Source of the DNA: Advenella mandrilli
GTDB lineage: Bacteria; Pseudomonadota; Gammaproteobacteria; Burkholderiales; Burkholderiaceae_B
Direction of reading: 5' to 3'
DNA: 64,000 nucleotides
NCBI RefSeq assembly: GCF_016595155.1
Contig: NZ_JAENGP010000011.1
Span: 83,017 to 147,016, forward strand
Position numbers and translations under genes: made by a program. Below the pieces are notes generated by a model. It was not told the origin of the DNA and searched no databases. It was given only the letters and a program-made list of their open reading frames with translations. Shown piece by piece: positions 9,825 through 18,754 of this stretch (position 1 is the first letter of the stretch; each line of letters starts with the position of its first letter).

Positions 9825-9986
9825 GGAAAAATCCTTATAAGGAAAACAATTCGTTTTGAATCATACGAGAAACTTAACGATAGTAAGCAATTTGAGTAGA
9901 ATGATAGAATAAATTAATTGTATATATTATAAGTCCCTCGTCCTCATGGAGGGGGTATTGCAGACAGAACTTTTACAGGTTGTTAT

Positions 9987-11408
9987 ATGAACGTTTTGGC
10001 AGTTTTACAGGAAATCGTTGGGGCTGAGCATGTCCTTACCGGCGAACAGGCTCAAGCTTACTTAACAGACTGGCGCGGTCGTTATACGGGTAAAGCGCAA
10101 GCGGTGGTTCGCCCGGCTTCGGCCCAGGAAATTGCAAAGGTGGTAAAAACCTGCCTGCAGTACGATATTCCGATGGTGCCTCAAGGTGGCAATACGGGCC
10201 TGTGCGGCGGAGCCACCCCCAATAACAAAGGCGATGCCATTGTTATTTTGCTAACCCGTCTTAATAAAGTGCTTGATATTGATACCGATAACGACACCAT
10301 CACGGTTCAGGCCGGTTGTATCCTGCAATCGGTCCAAGAGGCGGCGGTACAGGCCGGACGCCTGTTTCCACTAAGTCTGGCAGCCGAAGGCAGTTGCACC
10401 ATTGGGGGTAATTTAGCCACCAATGCTGGGGGTACCCAGGTTTTGCGTTATGGCAATACCCGTGACCTTGCACTTGGCCTGCAGGTAGTCACGGCCGAGG
10501 GTGAAGTTTGGGATGGCCTGCGTGGTTTGCGCAAAGACAATACCGGTTACGATTTACGCAATTTGTATATTGGTAGTGAAGGAACGCTGGGTATTATTAC
10601 TGCCGCTACCCTTAAGCTGTACCCGCAGCCGGTGGCCAAATGTACCGCACTGCTGGCGCTGGATGATATTGATGCGGCGGTTAAAATGCTGTCGCGTGCC
10701 CGTGGCGGATTTGCTGCTTCATTAACCGGGTTCGAATTGATGTCCAATTATTGCCTGCGTTCGGTTACCAATTTGTTTCCCCAGCAAAAAATGCCATTCG
10801 AAGGCCCCAGCCTTGAGTCCGCCTGGTATGCCCTACTTGAAATTTCCGATAGCGAAAGCGCAGAGCATGCTCGCGAGCGGTTTGAGCTGGTGGTAGGGGA
10901 AGCCATTGAGGCGGGTGAAGTGCAGGATGCCGTCATTGCCGAGTCAATCCAGCAAAGCAAAGACTTATGGCATTTGCGTGAAAGCATTCCGTTGGCGGAA
11001 GCAGAAATCGGCAAGGGCATCAAGCATGATGTTTCCATTCCGGTATCCAAAATTGCCGAATTCGTGGCTAAAACCAATAGTCTGTTACAGGCGTCTTTTC
11101 CGGGCGTGCGCCATATTATTTTTGGTCATCTGGGCGATGGAAACCTGCACTATAACGTGGGTGCGCCAATCGGTGAAGAGGAAGGTTTTCTTGCTCGTCA
11201 AAAAGATGTCTACGAAGTGGTGCACAACAGTGTGCATGCCTTTAACGGTTCTATCAGCGCCGAGCATGGTGTGGGCCAATTGAAAAAAGACCTGCTACCT
11301 AATTACAAGCCGGCGGTAGAATTGTCCCTGATGCGCAAGATCAAGCGCGCGCTTGATCCTAACGGCATCATGAATCCGGGAAAAGTCATCAATAACGTTG
11401 ACATTTAG
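9987..11408 (+). CDS. FAD-binding oxidoreductase (GlcD/D-2-hydroxyacid dehydrogenase type)
   Basis: Flavoprotein of 473 residues with an N-terminal FAD_binding_4 (PCMH) domain (VRPASAQEIAKVV, then QGGNTGLCGGATP and EGSCTIGGNLATNAGG) and a C-terminal FAD-oxidase_C domain with FGHLGDGNLHYNV, which holds metal/substrate-binding His, and NGSISAEHGVGQ. The layout matches D-2-hydroxyglutarate dehydrogenases and GlcD-like D-lactate/glycolate dehydrogenases, which oxidise D-2-hydroxyacids and pass electrons to an acceptor. No GlcE/GlcF partner lies nearby, favouring a single-subunit D-2-hydroxyacid dehydrogenase. Its stop overlaps the convergent mutM by 20 bp. Confidence 0.85.
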   Translation: MNVLAVLQEIVGAEHVLTGEQAQAYLTDWRGRYTGKAQAVVRPASAQEIAKVVKTCLQYDIPMVPQGGNTGLCGGATPNNKGDAIVILLTRLNKVLDIDTDNDTITVQAGCILQSVQEAAVQAGRLFPLSLAAEGSCTIGGNLATNAGGTQVLRYGNTRDLALGLQVVTAEGEVWDGLRGLRKDNTGYDLRNLYIGSEGTLGIITAATLKLYPQPVAKCTALLALDDIDAAVKMLSRARGGFAASLTGFELMSNYCLRSVTNLFPQQKMPFEGPSLESAWYALLEISDSESAEHARERFELVVGEAIEAGEVQDAVIAESIQQSKDLWHLRESIPLAEAEIGKGIKHDVSIPVSKIAEFVAKTNSLLQASFPGVRHIIFGHLGDGNLHYNVGAPIGEEEGFLARQKDVYEVVHNSVHAFNGSISAEHGVGQLKKDLLPNYKPAVELSLMRKIKRALDPNGIMNPGKVINNVDI

Positions 11409-12216
11409 GACAAAAATAGGTGGCACGCTGGCCCTGGATGATTTTCCTGACCGGGGTGTCACATTTTTTGCAGGGTAGTTTTTCCCGGTCATAAACGGCA
11501 GCGTAAATGTCAAAATAAGCGCCTGCCTCGCCGTTGGTACCGGTGTAGTCTTTCAGGGTGCTGCCGCCCGACTCAAGCGCGTCATTCAGGGTTTCAATAA
11601 TAGCCTGGTGCAGGCGTTTGCAGCGCGCCAGGGAAAGGGTTTGTGCTGTGGTTTGGGGGTTTATTCGTGCCCTGAACAAACTTTCCGAGGCATAAATATT
11701 GCCAACACCCACCACAATCTCACCATTTAGCAAGACGGTTTTGATCGCGCTTTTCTTGTCTTGCAATGCATTGTGCAGGTAAGTGGGCGAAAACTGCGGA
11801 TCAAAGGGCTCAATGCCCAGCCTGGCCAACAACAGGTGATTCTGGATGTCCCCGTTTTCGGCCGGATGCCATAAAACAGCCCCAAAACGCCGAGGGTCGT
11901 TCAGGCGGAATTCGGCATTGTCAAAAACAAACTCAACATGATCGTGTTTAAGTAAAAATTCGCCTAGGGCAACACGGCGAATGGAACCCGACATGCCCAG
12001 ATGAATCATTAAAACACCATGTTCAAAGGCCAATAGCAAATATTTGCCGCGCCGTTGACAAGCCTGTAAAACATGGCCTTGCAGGATCTCATTCAGATTT
12101 TCCGGCACTGGCCAGCGGAACTGATGCTGATGAACACGGACTTCGTTAAGTTGATGACCGCTAATGACGCTGTCAAGACCGCGACGGGTGGTTTCTACTT
12201 CGGGTAATTCTGGCAT
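11389..12216 (-). CDS. mutM: Formamidopyrimidine-DNA glycosylase (Fpg/MutM)
   Basis: Bifunctional DNA glycosylase/AP lyase that removes 8-oxoguanine and formamidopyrimidines. The start is placed at 12216 because the enzyme must begin MPELPEVE: Pro2 is the catalytic nucleophile and Glu3 the general acid; a longer in-frame reading to 12285 would bury Pro2. MIHLGMSG, NDPRRFG and VGVGNIYASE are family motifs. The C-terminal zinc finger is CKKC...CPKC. Length 275 residues is normal. The last 20 bp overlap the end of the convergent FAD oxidoreductase gene. Confidence 0.95.
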   Translation of the reverse strand: MPELPEVETTRRGLDSVISGHQLNEVRVHQHQFRWPVPENLNEILQGHVLQACQRRGKYLLLAFEHGVLMIHLGMSGSIRRVALGEFLLKHDHVEFVFDNAEFRLNDPRRFGAVLWHPAENGDIQNHLLLARLGIEPFDPQFSPTYLHNALQDKKSAIKTVLLNGEIVVGVGNIYASESLFRARINPQTTAQTLSLARCKRLHQAIIETLNDALESGGSTLKDYTGTNGEAGAYFDIYAAVYDREKLPCKKCDTPVRKIIQGQRATYFCPKCQRY

Positions 12217-12353
12217 ATTGATTAAGTGAAAAATGAGGTAAGTGTTGTTTTTGTTGTGCTGGAAAATGTTTAAACATTTGCTCAAAGGGGGTTTTACCGG
12301 AAATTGTACTGAAGAATGATAATATCAGTATTCTTGTATGAACTATTTCCGGT

Positions 12354-14180
12354 ATGGCCATTTTTCCTGCTGTGACTGTTTTCAGAAAAATTCTTCTTGC
12401 CTGCGCGGTCTCTGTTTCTACCCTGTGGGGTAGCCTTGCCTGTGCCCAGGGCCAGATGACGCCAATCATGCCTCGTTTGCATGCCGCGCTGGATTTTATT
12501 CCCGCTTATAAACTTAAGCCTGTACAGTTGGTCGATCACACCAATGCAGATGATATCTTCAGCTTGCTGGTGGTGGAGTTTGCCATTCAGGATGAAAAGT
12601 TCGAGCTGGCTGCCCAGGCTGCCTTTGATTTTGCCAAAGAAAAAAATGATGTGCAAATGGCGAAAAAGGCCATGCAATTGTACTTGGCCAGTTCTTCAAG
12701 TCAGAAAGCGGCAGATGCGGCACGGCTGTGGTACAAACTTGATCCTGATAATGAAGAGGCGTCGGCAACCGCTTTGGCACTGGCTGCTTCAAACGGTGAA
12801 ACCGAAGGCCTGGTCAATGCATTAAGGTTGCGGCTGCAGCAAGCCAAGAATAAAGAACAGGCGATTTACCAAACTGCTTCAATTGTTGCCAGAATGAATG
12901 ATAAGAAAATGGCGCTGGACGTCTATGAAAAGACCGTCGAAGGGTTGGTGGATGACCAGTCGACCTCTTTTATGTTAATGGCTGATTTGGCCTATCAGGT
13001 CAACGAGCTGGAAAAAGCCTGGCAATCTTCCCTGAAAGCCCTTGAACTTGACGCAGCATCCGATGCCTCGGCCGAACGTGTTTTGCAATATGGCCGGGAA
13101 AATCATAAAAAAGAGGCGATGGAAATTGTCGGAAATTTCATTCAAACCAATGCGAATGCAAGGCGATTGCGGCTGCTTTATATCAGTGAAATGGTTAACG
13201 ACAAGCAGTTTGATGCGGCGATCCATGAATTGAAGAAAATGGAAAAAACCTTTCCGGAAGACTTTGATTTACTGTACATGGAGGCACAGGTTTATTACCA
13301 GGCAAAAAAACTGGCTCAGGCCAAGAAACTGCTAAAACAGTTTCTGGATGTTCAGATCCAGCGTCGTGCAGCCCTGTCAGATGCCGAAACCGATGCACAG
13401 GGACAGGCTGCCGATGCCAGAATCATGTTGGCCCAAATTTATGAAGAAGAACAAAACTATCGGGCAGCCATCAGTCAGCTGGAAAAAATAGATGAGCCCG
13501 GTGCGCAAATGCAGATAAAAATGCAAATTGCCGTATTACATGGAAAAAATGGCAATGAGGCAAAGGCCACTGCGATGTTGCAATCGCTTAAGCCCGAAGA
13601 GGAAGAAGATGCCGTACGTATTCGCCTGATGCAGGCATTTATCTATCGCAATGCCGGCAAGGCGGATCAGGCGATTCGCTATTTGCAGCAGGCCGACAAG
13701 GAAATGCCCAAGAATGCGCTGATCAAGTATGAGCTTGCCATGATGTACGAGCAGCAGGGAAGTTTTGCAGAAATGGAAACCCTGCTCAGGGAAGTTATTT
13801 CCCTGAAACCGTCTTCTCCCGATGCTTATAATGCGCTGGGTTATGTATTTGCCGACCAAAATATGCACCTTGAAGAAGCCCAGCTGTTGCTAGACAGGGC
13901 GGTTGCGCTGGCGCCTGAAAGTCCATTCATTCTGGATAGTATGGGGTGGCTGCAGTTTCGTCTGGGTAACCTTGAGCTGGCGTTTGAGTATCTTGAAAAT
14001 GCCTTTGAATTGTCCGAACAGGCGGATATCGCCGCGCATCTTGGAGAAGTGCTTTGGGTCAAGGGTGAAAAAGACAAGGCACGTGATATTTTCATGAAAG
14101 GCCGGGAGCTGGAAAAACAAAACGAGACACTGGAAGATACAATCAAGCGTTTGGGTATTTCTATGCGAGATAAAAAATGA
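12354..14180 (+). CDS. Exported tetratricopeptide-repeat protein upstream of lolB
   Basis: Protein of 608 residues with an N-terminal signal peptide (hydrophobic stretch ending in ACAQG near residue 32) and then mostly helical TPR repeats, clearest between residues 190 and 590 (for example NALGYVFADQNMHLEEAQLL and LDSMGWLQFRLGNLELAFEY). It overlaps lolB by 4 bases. A TPR protein in this position is common before lolB-ispE in betaproteobacteria; a role in envelope assembly is plausible but not shown. Two TPR units near the C-terminus are the best conserved. Confidence 0.8.
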   Translation: MAIFPAVTVFRKILLACAVSVSTLWGSLACAQGQMTPIMPRLHAALDFIPAYKLKPVQLVDHTNADDIFSLLVVEFAIQDEKFELAAQAAFDFAKEKNDVQMAKKAMQLYLASSSSQKAADAARLWYKLDPDNEEASATALALAASNGETEGLVNALRLRLQQAKNKEQAIYQTASIVARMNDKKMALDVYEKTVEGLVDDQSTSFMLMADLAYQVNELEKAWQSSLKALELDAASDASAERVLQYGRENHKKEAMEIVGNFIQTNANARRLRLLYISEMVNDKQFDAAIHELKKMEKTFPEDFDLLYMEAQVYYQAKKLAQAKKLLKQFLDVQIQRRAALSDAETDAQGQAADARIMLAQIYEEEQNYRAAISQLEKIDEPGAQMQIKMQIAVLHGKNGNEAKATAMLQSLKPEEEEDAVRIRLMQAFIYRNAGKADQAIRYLQQADKEMPKNALIKYELAMMYEQQGSFAEMETLLREVISLKPSSPDAYNALGYVFADQNMHLEEAQLLLDRAVALAPESPFILDSMGWLQFRLGNLELAFEYLENAFELSEQADIAAHLGEVLWVKGEKDKARDIFMKGRELEKQNETLEDTIKRLGISMRDKK

Positions 14181-14755
14181 AGCAGTTCAAACGGTTTTTT
14201 CGCTATGCGGGTGCGTTAAGCTTAATGGGGGCTCTGGTCGCTTGTGCACCAACCCTTAAACAAACCGCACAAGATGACGGTACCTACAGTCGCGCAGGGC
14301 GATTTGCCCTGAATGTATGGGATAAAACCATTGACCGTAATAAAGAGGCCGTGCAAGGCGGTTTTTTGTGGCTTGATACCACGCAACGGTTAGACCTTGA
14401 TTTACGAAACCCGCTGGGTTCTACGCTTGCCAGGGTATCGGTAACGCAAGGCAAGGCCACACTGGTTCATGCCGATGGGTCCCGGGTAAGCGCCGAAACC
14501 CCCGATGCCCTGGTGGCTGAAGTCTTGGGTAGCGAGATCCCGGTTGCCGGCCTGCGTTACTGGCTTAAAGGTATTGTTGCCCCTGTAGCGGCCGAGCAGG
14601 AACAACGCGATGCACAGGGTAATCTGGGTTCATTTACCCAGGCTGGCTGGAAAGTCACCTTGTCTGATTATGATCATAAAGGCCCTCGTAAGCTGGGTAT
14701 GGTACGCAATGAAACCCTTCAGACCATTACGGTCAGATTGGTCATTAACGAATAA
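14177..14755 (+). CDS. lolB: Outer-membrane lipoprotein receptor LolB
   Basis: Lipoprotein of 192 residues with a lipobox ending LVAC (Cys23), placing it in the outer membrane, where LolB receives lipoproteins from periplasmic LolA and inserts them. RAGRFALNV is the usual start of the mature beta-barrel-like fold, and the C-terminal VRLVINE fits the final strand. Sequence identity in this family is low, so the call also leans on the conserved neighbourhood: 4-base overlap with the TPR gene and ispE 9 bp downstream. Confidence 0.85.
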   Translation: MKQFKRFFRYAGALSLMGALVACAPTLKQTAQDDGTYSRAGRFALNVWDKTIDRNKEAVQGGFLWLDTTQRLDLDLRNPLGSTLARVSVTQGKATLVHADGSRVSAETPDALVAEVLGSEIPVAGLRYWLKGIVAPVAAEQEQRDAQGNLGSFTQAGWKVTLSDYDHKGPRKLGMVRNETLQTITVRLVINE

Positions 14756-14764
14756 TCAAGAATA

Positions 14765-15694
14765 ATGAAACATCTGTATGATGTGCCGGCGCCGGCCAAG
14801 CTGAACCTTTTTTTGCATGTTACCGGACGTCGGGAAGATGGCTATCATCTGCTGCAAACGGTTTTTGTGTTTATAGACCTAGCCGACCAACTGCAGTTTG
14901 AATTGCGTAATGATGGCGTTATTTGCCGGCAAACCAGCTTGCCGGGCATTGATCACGAGAGCGACCTGATTGTGCGTGCTGCCCGTGCCTTGCAAAAGGC
15001 AACAGGCACTGCCCAGGGAGCCACCATTCATGTACAAAAAAACATTCCGGCTGGCGGTGGCCTGGGGGGCGGCTCCAGTGATGCGGCAAGCACCTTGGTT
15101 GCCCTTAACCGGCTATGGAAAACCGGGTTAAGTCGTTGGGAATTGCAACAGCTGGCTTTGCCGCTGGGGGCCGATGTGCCGGTGTTTGTGTTTGGCCAGA
15201 ATACGTTTGCCGAAGGCATTGGCGAGGCATTTACCGCCTGCCGGGTACCCAAACAGGCTTATCTGGTTTTTCAGCCCCGGCTGGGTATTTCAACACCGGC
15301 CATTTTTACGGATCCCGGTTTATGTCGTGACACACCGTTGGTCACGGTTCAGGATGTACAGCAAAGTCTGTCTTTACCGGTACCTGAAACTTCATTAATA
15401 AGCCAGCCTGCATTTTTTGGCCATAACGATCTTGAAACGGTGGCCTGTCGCCAGCATCCCGGATTGCAGCAGCTGGTAGACTGGCTTGCAGCCAGGCAGG
15501 TAAAGGCGCGCATGACTGGTTCGGGCGCCTGTTTTTTTGCACCGTTCCCGTCTTATGCCGATGCTTTGCGGGCCAAGCACGGGCTGGACGCTAATTTACC
15601 TGCATTTAACCAAGAGGTGTCTGTGCCTGTTGAGCGGCTCATTGCAGCTCGGGGTCTGGCCCGGCATCCTTTGTATGACTGGGTAAAAAATTAA
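14765..15694 (+). CDS. ispE: 4-diphosphocytidyl-2-C-methyl-D-erythritol kinase (IspE)
   Basis: GHMP-family kinase that phosphorylates CDP-ME in the MEP route to isoprenoids. The N-terminus PAPAKLNLFLHVTGRREDGYH is diagnostic, with Lys and His for substrate binding, and PAGGGLGGGSSDAAS near residue 96 is the ATP-binding GHMP motif. MTGSGACFFAPF is the C-terminal GHMP motif. 309 residues. Last gene of the TPR-lolB-ispE run; in related genomes the next features are usually tRNA-Gln and prs, but here 6.5 kb of other genes intervene. Confidence 0.95.
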   Translation: MKHLYDVPAPAKLNLFLHVTGRREDGYHLLQTVFVFIDLADQLQFELRNDGVICRQTSLPGIDHESDLIVRAARALQKATGTAQGATIHVQKNIPAGGGLGGGSSDAASTLVALNRLWKTGLSRWELQQLALPLGADVPVFVFGQNTFAEGIGEAFTACRVPKQAYLVFQPRLGISTPAIFTDPGLCRDTPLVTVQDVQQSLSLPVPETSLISQPAFFGHNDLETVACRQHPGLQQLVDWLAARQVKARMTGSGACFFAPFPSYADALRAKHGLDANLPAFNQEVSVPVERLIAARGLARHPLYDWVKN

Positions 15695-15929
15695 GACAAA
15701 GTCATGAAATGTTATTGGAATTAAATTTAGATAAGGGTAAACCCTAGTCACAATTACAATAAATTTTAATTTAATCAATAGGATAAGAATTTAATTACAT
15801 TATTTTCAGGGAGCTAAATCACAGGTATTTATATTGTTTTCAGTTTTATTTATATGTTGGGTCGAGAATCAGAATACGACAAATGACGGCTTCTCTGGCA
15901 ATCTAGCGCAAAATTGACAGGAGTGTAAT

Positions 15930-17312
15930 ATGTCGGATTTTGATCTGATTGTAAAAGGCCATATCATATTGGCCCATAGCGAAATTGAAAATGGTTATGT
16001 TGCCATTAAAAACGGGAAAGTAGCTAAAGTGGGCGCCTGTGCACAAGGTATGCCGTCAGCCCGGGCTATTGAAGATCATGCAGGATGTTTGGTGTTTCCA
16101 GCCGCGATTGATTCCCAGGTGCATAGCCGCAGCCAGAAAGGACAGGAAGATTTCATCTGGTCAACCCGGGCCGCAGCCGCAGGAGGCGTCGGCACCATCG
16201 TTGATATGCCCTATGATGCGGGCCGGCTTATCTGCAATGCAGAGCGATTCAGCTTGAAAAAGCAGGAAGCTAAGGAACAGGCACGCGTAGATTTTGCCTT
16301 GTATGGCACGGTTCATCCCGATGAAGGTGCCGCGAAAATTCGTGAGCAGGCAGAGGCCGGCGCAATTGGTTTTAAATTCTCTACGTTTGGTACCGATCCC
16401 GAGCGTTTTCCCCGAATTCCTGCTTATACCATGCATGACTGCTTCCAGGAAATCCAGCAGTTTGGCCTCGTTGCCGGTGTGCATAATGAAGACGATGAAG
16501 TCGTCAAGCATTTAATTGAAAAAACCAAAGCATCTGGGTTGAGCGATTACCAGGCACATACGGCAAGCCGTCCGGTTTATTCTGAAAATCTGGCCATCCT
16601 GCAAGTGTATGAGTTGGGGGCCGCTACCGGTTGCCGTGCCCATGTGGTGCATTGTTCAAATGGCCGTGGCTATGAAATTTGTGCTTCATACCAAAAACAG
16701 GGTTTTCAGTCCACGATTGAAGCCTGCCTGCATTATATGGTCTTGACCGAAGACGATGATGTTAAGGAGCTGGTTGGCCGGGCCAAGGTCAATCCACCTA
16801 TTCGTGGCCGTCAAGAGCGCGAGGCATTGTGGCATCACCTTGCCACCGGTAATTTAACCGTCGTGTCTACCGATCATGTCAGCTGGTCACTGGATCGTAA
16901 AAACAGTGCAAATATGTTTGAAAACGCATCGGGTGCAACCGGTCTTGAATTGTTATTGCCCCTGATGGTTTCCGAAGCAAGCCGTCGCGGAATTCCCTTA
17001 AGCAAAATCGCCCAGGTGCTTACCTACAATGTGGCGCGCCTGTTCAGTATTGATGATACAAAAGGGGCGCTTGAATTGGGCAAGGATGCCGACCTGGCCA
17101 TTCTGAAACCGGAACCTTATGTGTATAGCGCCAGCGCCAGTGGCAATAATTTTTCTGACTGGAGCCCTTATGACGGGCGTCAAATTGACTTTAAAGTGGT
17201 TAAGTCCATGGTTCGTGGTAACTGGGTTTTTGATGGGCAAGATGTATTGGCCGAGCCGGGTTCGGGCAAGTTTGTCCATCCGGGCCTGCTGGGTTCCAGG
17301 GGGCAGGTATGA
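15930..17312 (+). CDS. Cyclic amidohydrolase (hydantoinase/dihydropyrimidinase/allantoinase family)
   Basis: Amidohydrolase-superfamily enzyme of 460 residues that opens cyclic ureides to N-carbamoyl acids. Metal-site features: DSQVHS near residue 52 (family D-x-H-x-H, here with Gln at the first His), the Lys of GAIGFKFS (carbamylated bridging Lys), GVHNEDDE and HVVHCSNGRG (two His), and the Asp of STDHVSW. GAGGAG-like SD (AGGAG at 15919-15923) supports ATG 15930. It overlaps the next gene by 4 bases, and that partner is an N-carbamoyl amidohydrolase, so a two-step ureide or hydantoin degradation is inferred. The exact substrate is open. Confidence 0.85.
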   Translation: MSDFDLIVKGHIILAHSEIENGYVAIKNGKVAKVGACAQGMPSARAIEDHAGCLVFPAAIDSQVHSRSQKGQEDFIWSTRAAAAGGVGTIVDMPYDAGRLICNAERFSLKKQEAKEQARVDFALYGTVHPDEGAAKIREQAEAGAIGFKFSTFGTDPERFPRIPAYTMHDCFQEIQQFGLVAGVHNEDDEVVKHLIEKTKASGLSDYQAHTASRPVYSENLAILQVYELGAATGCRAHVVHCSNGRGYEICASYQKQGFQSTIEACLHYMVLTEDDDVKELVGRAKVNPPIRGRQEREALWHHLATGNLTVVSTDHVSWSLDRKNSANMFENASGATGLELLLPLMVSEASRRGIPLSKIAQVLTYNVARLFSIDDTKGALELGKDADLAILKPEPYVYSASASGNNFSDWSPYDGRQIDFKVVKSMVRGNWVFDGQDVLAEPGSGKFVHPGLLGSRGQV

Positions 17313-18556
17313 AAGCAAATAAAAGCCGTTACTGGGAGATGTTGATGGAACTGGGTACCATCACAGACCCTGGCCAGCCTTATACCCGCCGCTCATTCAG
17401 TGCCCGTTTTCTTGAAGGCCGGCAGTGGCTGACAGAAAAAATGCAGGCCCTGGGTTTGCGTGTTCATATTGATGCTGCCGGCAACTTAATTGGTCGCCGT
17501 GAAGGAACAGACCCAACCCTGGGAGCCATTGCGATTGGTTCGCATAGCGATACGGTACCCGGAGGCGGTCGTTTTGATGGCGTCGCGGGGGTTGTTGCCG
17601 GTCTTGAGTGCGTGGCGTCCTGGAATGAGCGTAATATCCAGTTGCGTCACCCGGTTGAAATTATTGATTTTCTGGCTGAAGAACCAAGTGAGTGGGGTAA
17701 CTCCTGCACGGGAAGCCGGGGAATTTCAGGTTATCTGGATAACGGGCTGTTGAATACACCTCATCCTAAAACCGGAGAAACCCTGGCGCAGGCGATCAAG
17801 CGTATCGGTGGTGATCCTGATAATTTGTCGGTTCGTAAAGATATCGCTGCCTGTTTTGAAATTCATATCGAGCAGGGCAGTGTGCTTGAGCATGAGTCCC
17901 TGGATATTGGTGTGGTAAACGCCATTGTAGGGATTGTCAGGGTAAAGCTGGTCTTTAAGGGGCAGTCTGCCCATGCCGGCACGACGCCCATGCATATTCG
18001 CCGTGATGCGCTGGCTGCAGCGGCGCAAACGGCCTGTGAAATGCGCCGTCAGGTGCAGCAGATGGCTGACGATGGCAGCGGGCATTATGTTGTGGCAACT
18101 TGCGGGCAATTCAATGTTCGGCCAAATGCCAGTAACGTGGTGCCAGGTCTTGCTGAAATCACCATTGAAATGCGTTCTGATCATCGTCCTTGCATGGAAA
18201 TCATGTATGCGCTTTTGCATGAAACCGCCAGGCAGGCTGCCCATGATATGCGGGTTGAGTTGGTGCAATTCGAAACCTTGACCGATACCCATCCTGTCTT
18301 GTGTGATACCGCATTGATGGCGCATATTGAAGCGGCGACAAAGTCTTTGGATTTGCCTTATCGGATCATGCCAAGTGGTGCCGGTCATGATGCCGCTTTC
18401 ATGACGTATGTGGCGCCTTCCGCGATGATTTTTGTTCCCAGTAAAGAGGGTAAAAGTCATTGTGCAGAAGAGTGGACCTCGGAAAAAGAAATGGCTCAAG
18501 GGGTCAGTGTGCTTATTGAGGCAGTAGAGCGGTTTGATGCCGTTGGCAATCAGTAA
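17309..18556 (+). CDS. M20-family Zn-dependent amidase (N-carbamoyl-L-amino acid hydrolase/allantoate amidohydrolase)
   Basis: Dinuclear metal hydrolase of 415 residues. GSHSDTVPGGGRFDG holds the first metal ligands, EEPSEWGNSCTGSRG the catalytic Glu pair, EIHIEQG and the C-terminal HC in KSHCAEEW further ligands; SGAGHDAAFM is typical of the HyuC/AllC/UraA branch. Such enzymes split N-carbamoyl compounds to ammonia, CO2 and an amino acid. The 4-base ATGA overlap couples it to the upstream cyclic amidohydrolase. Allantoate, N-carbamoyl amino acid and ureidopropionate are all possible substrates. Confidence 0.85.
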   Translation: MKANKSRYWEMLMELGTITDPGQPYTRRSFSARFLEGRQWLTEKMQALGLRVHIDAAGNLIGRREGTDPTLGAIAIGSHSDTVPGGGRFDGVAGVVAGLECVASWNERNIQLRHPVEIIDFLAEEPSEWGNSCTGSRGISGYLDNGLLNTPHPKTGETLAQAIKRIGGDPDNLSVRKDIAACFEIHIEQGSVLEHESLDIGVVNAIVGIVRVKLVFKGQSAHAGTTPMHIRRDALAAAAQTACEMRRQVQQMADDGSGHYVVATCGQFNVRPNASNVVPGLAEITIEMRSDHRPCMEIMYALLHETARQAAHDMRVELVQFETLTDTHPVLCDTALMAHIEAATKSLDLPYRIMPSGAGHDAAFMTYVAPSAMIFVPSKEGKSHCAEEWTSEKEMAQGVSVLIEAVERFDAVGNQ

Positions 18557-18754
18557 AGAGCAACAGGCAGGATATTGCTGCACAAGACAGTAAATCCTCC
18601 TTTATTACTGGTGTTTTGCTGTTAACCATTTGGCACAAATCAGTCGATCATTAAATGATTGATTCATTAATATTAACAATTAAACAGATAGTCATTTTTC
18701 ATGAAATGGACAGGCTATCTGTGCGATATGCATTAGGTTCAGGGAGAACTTTAG

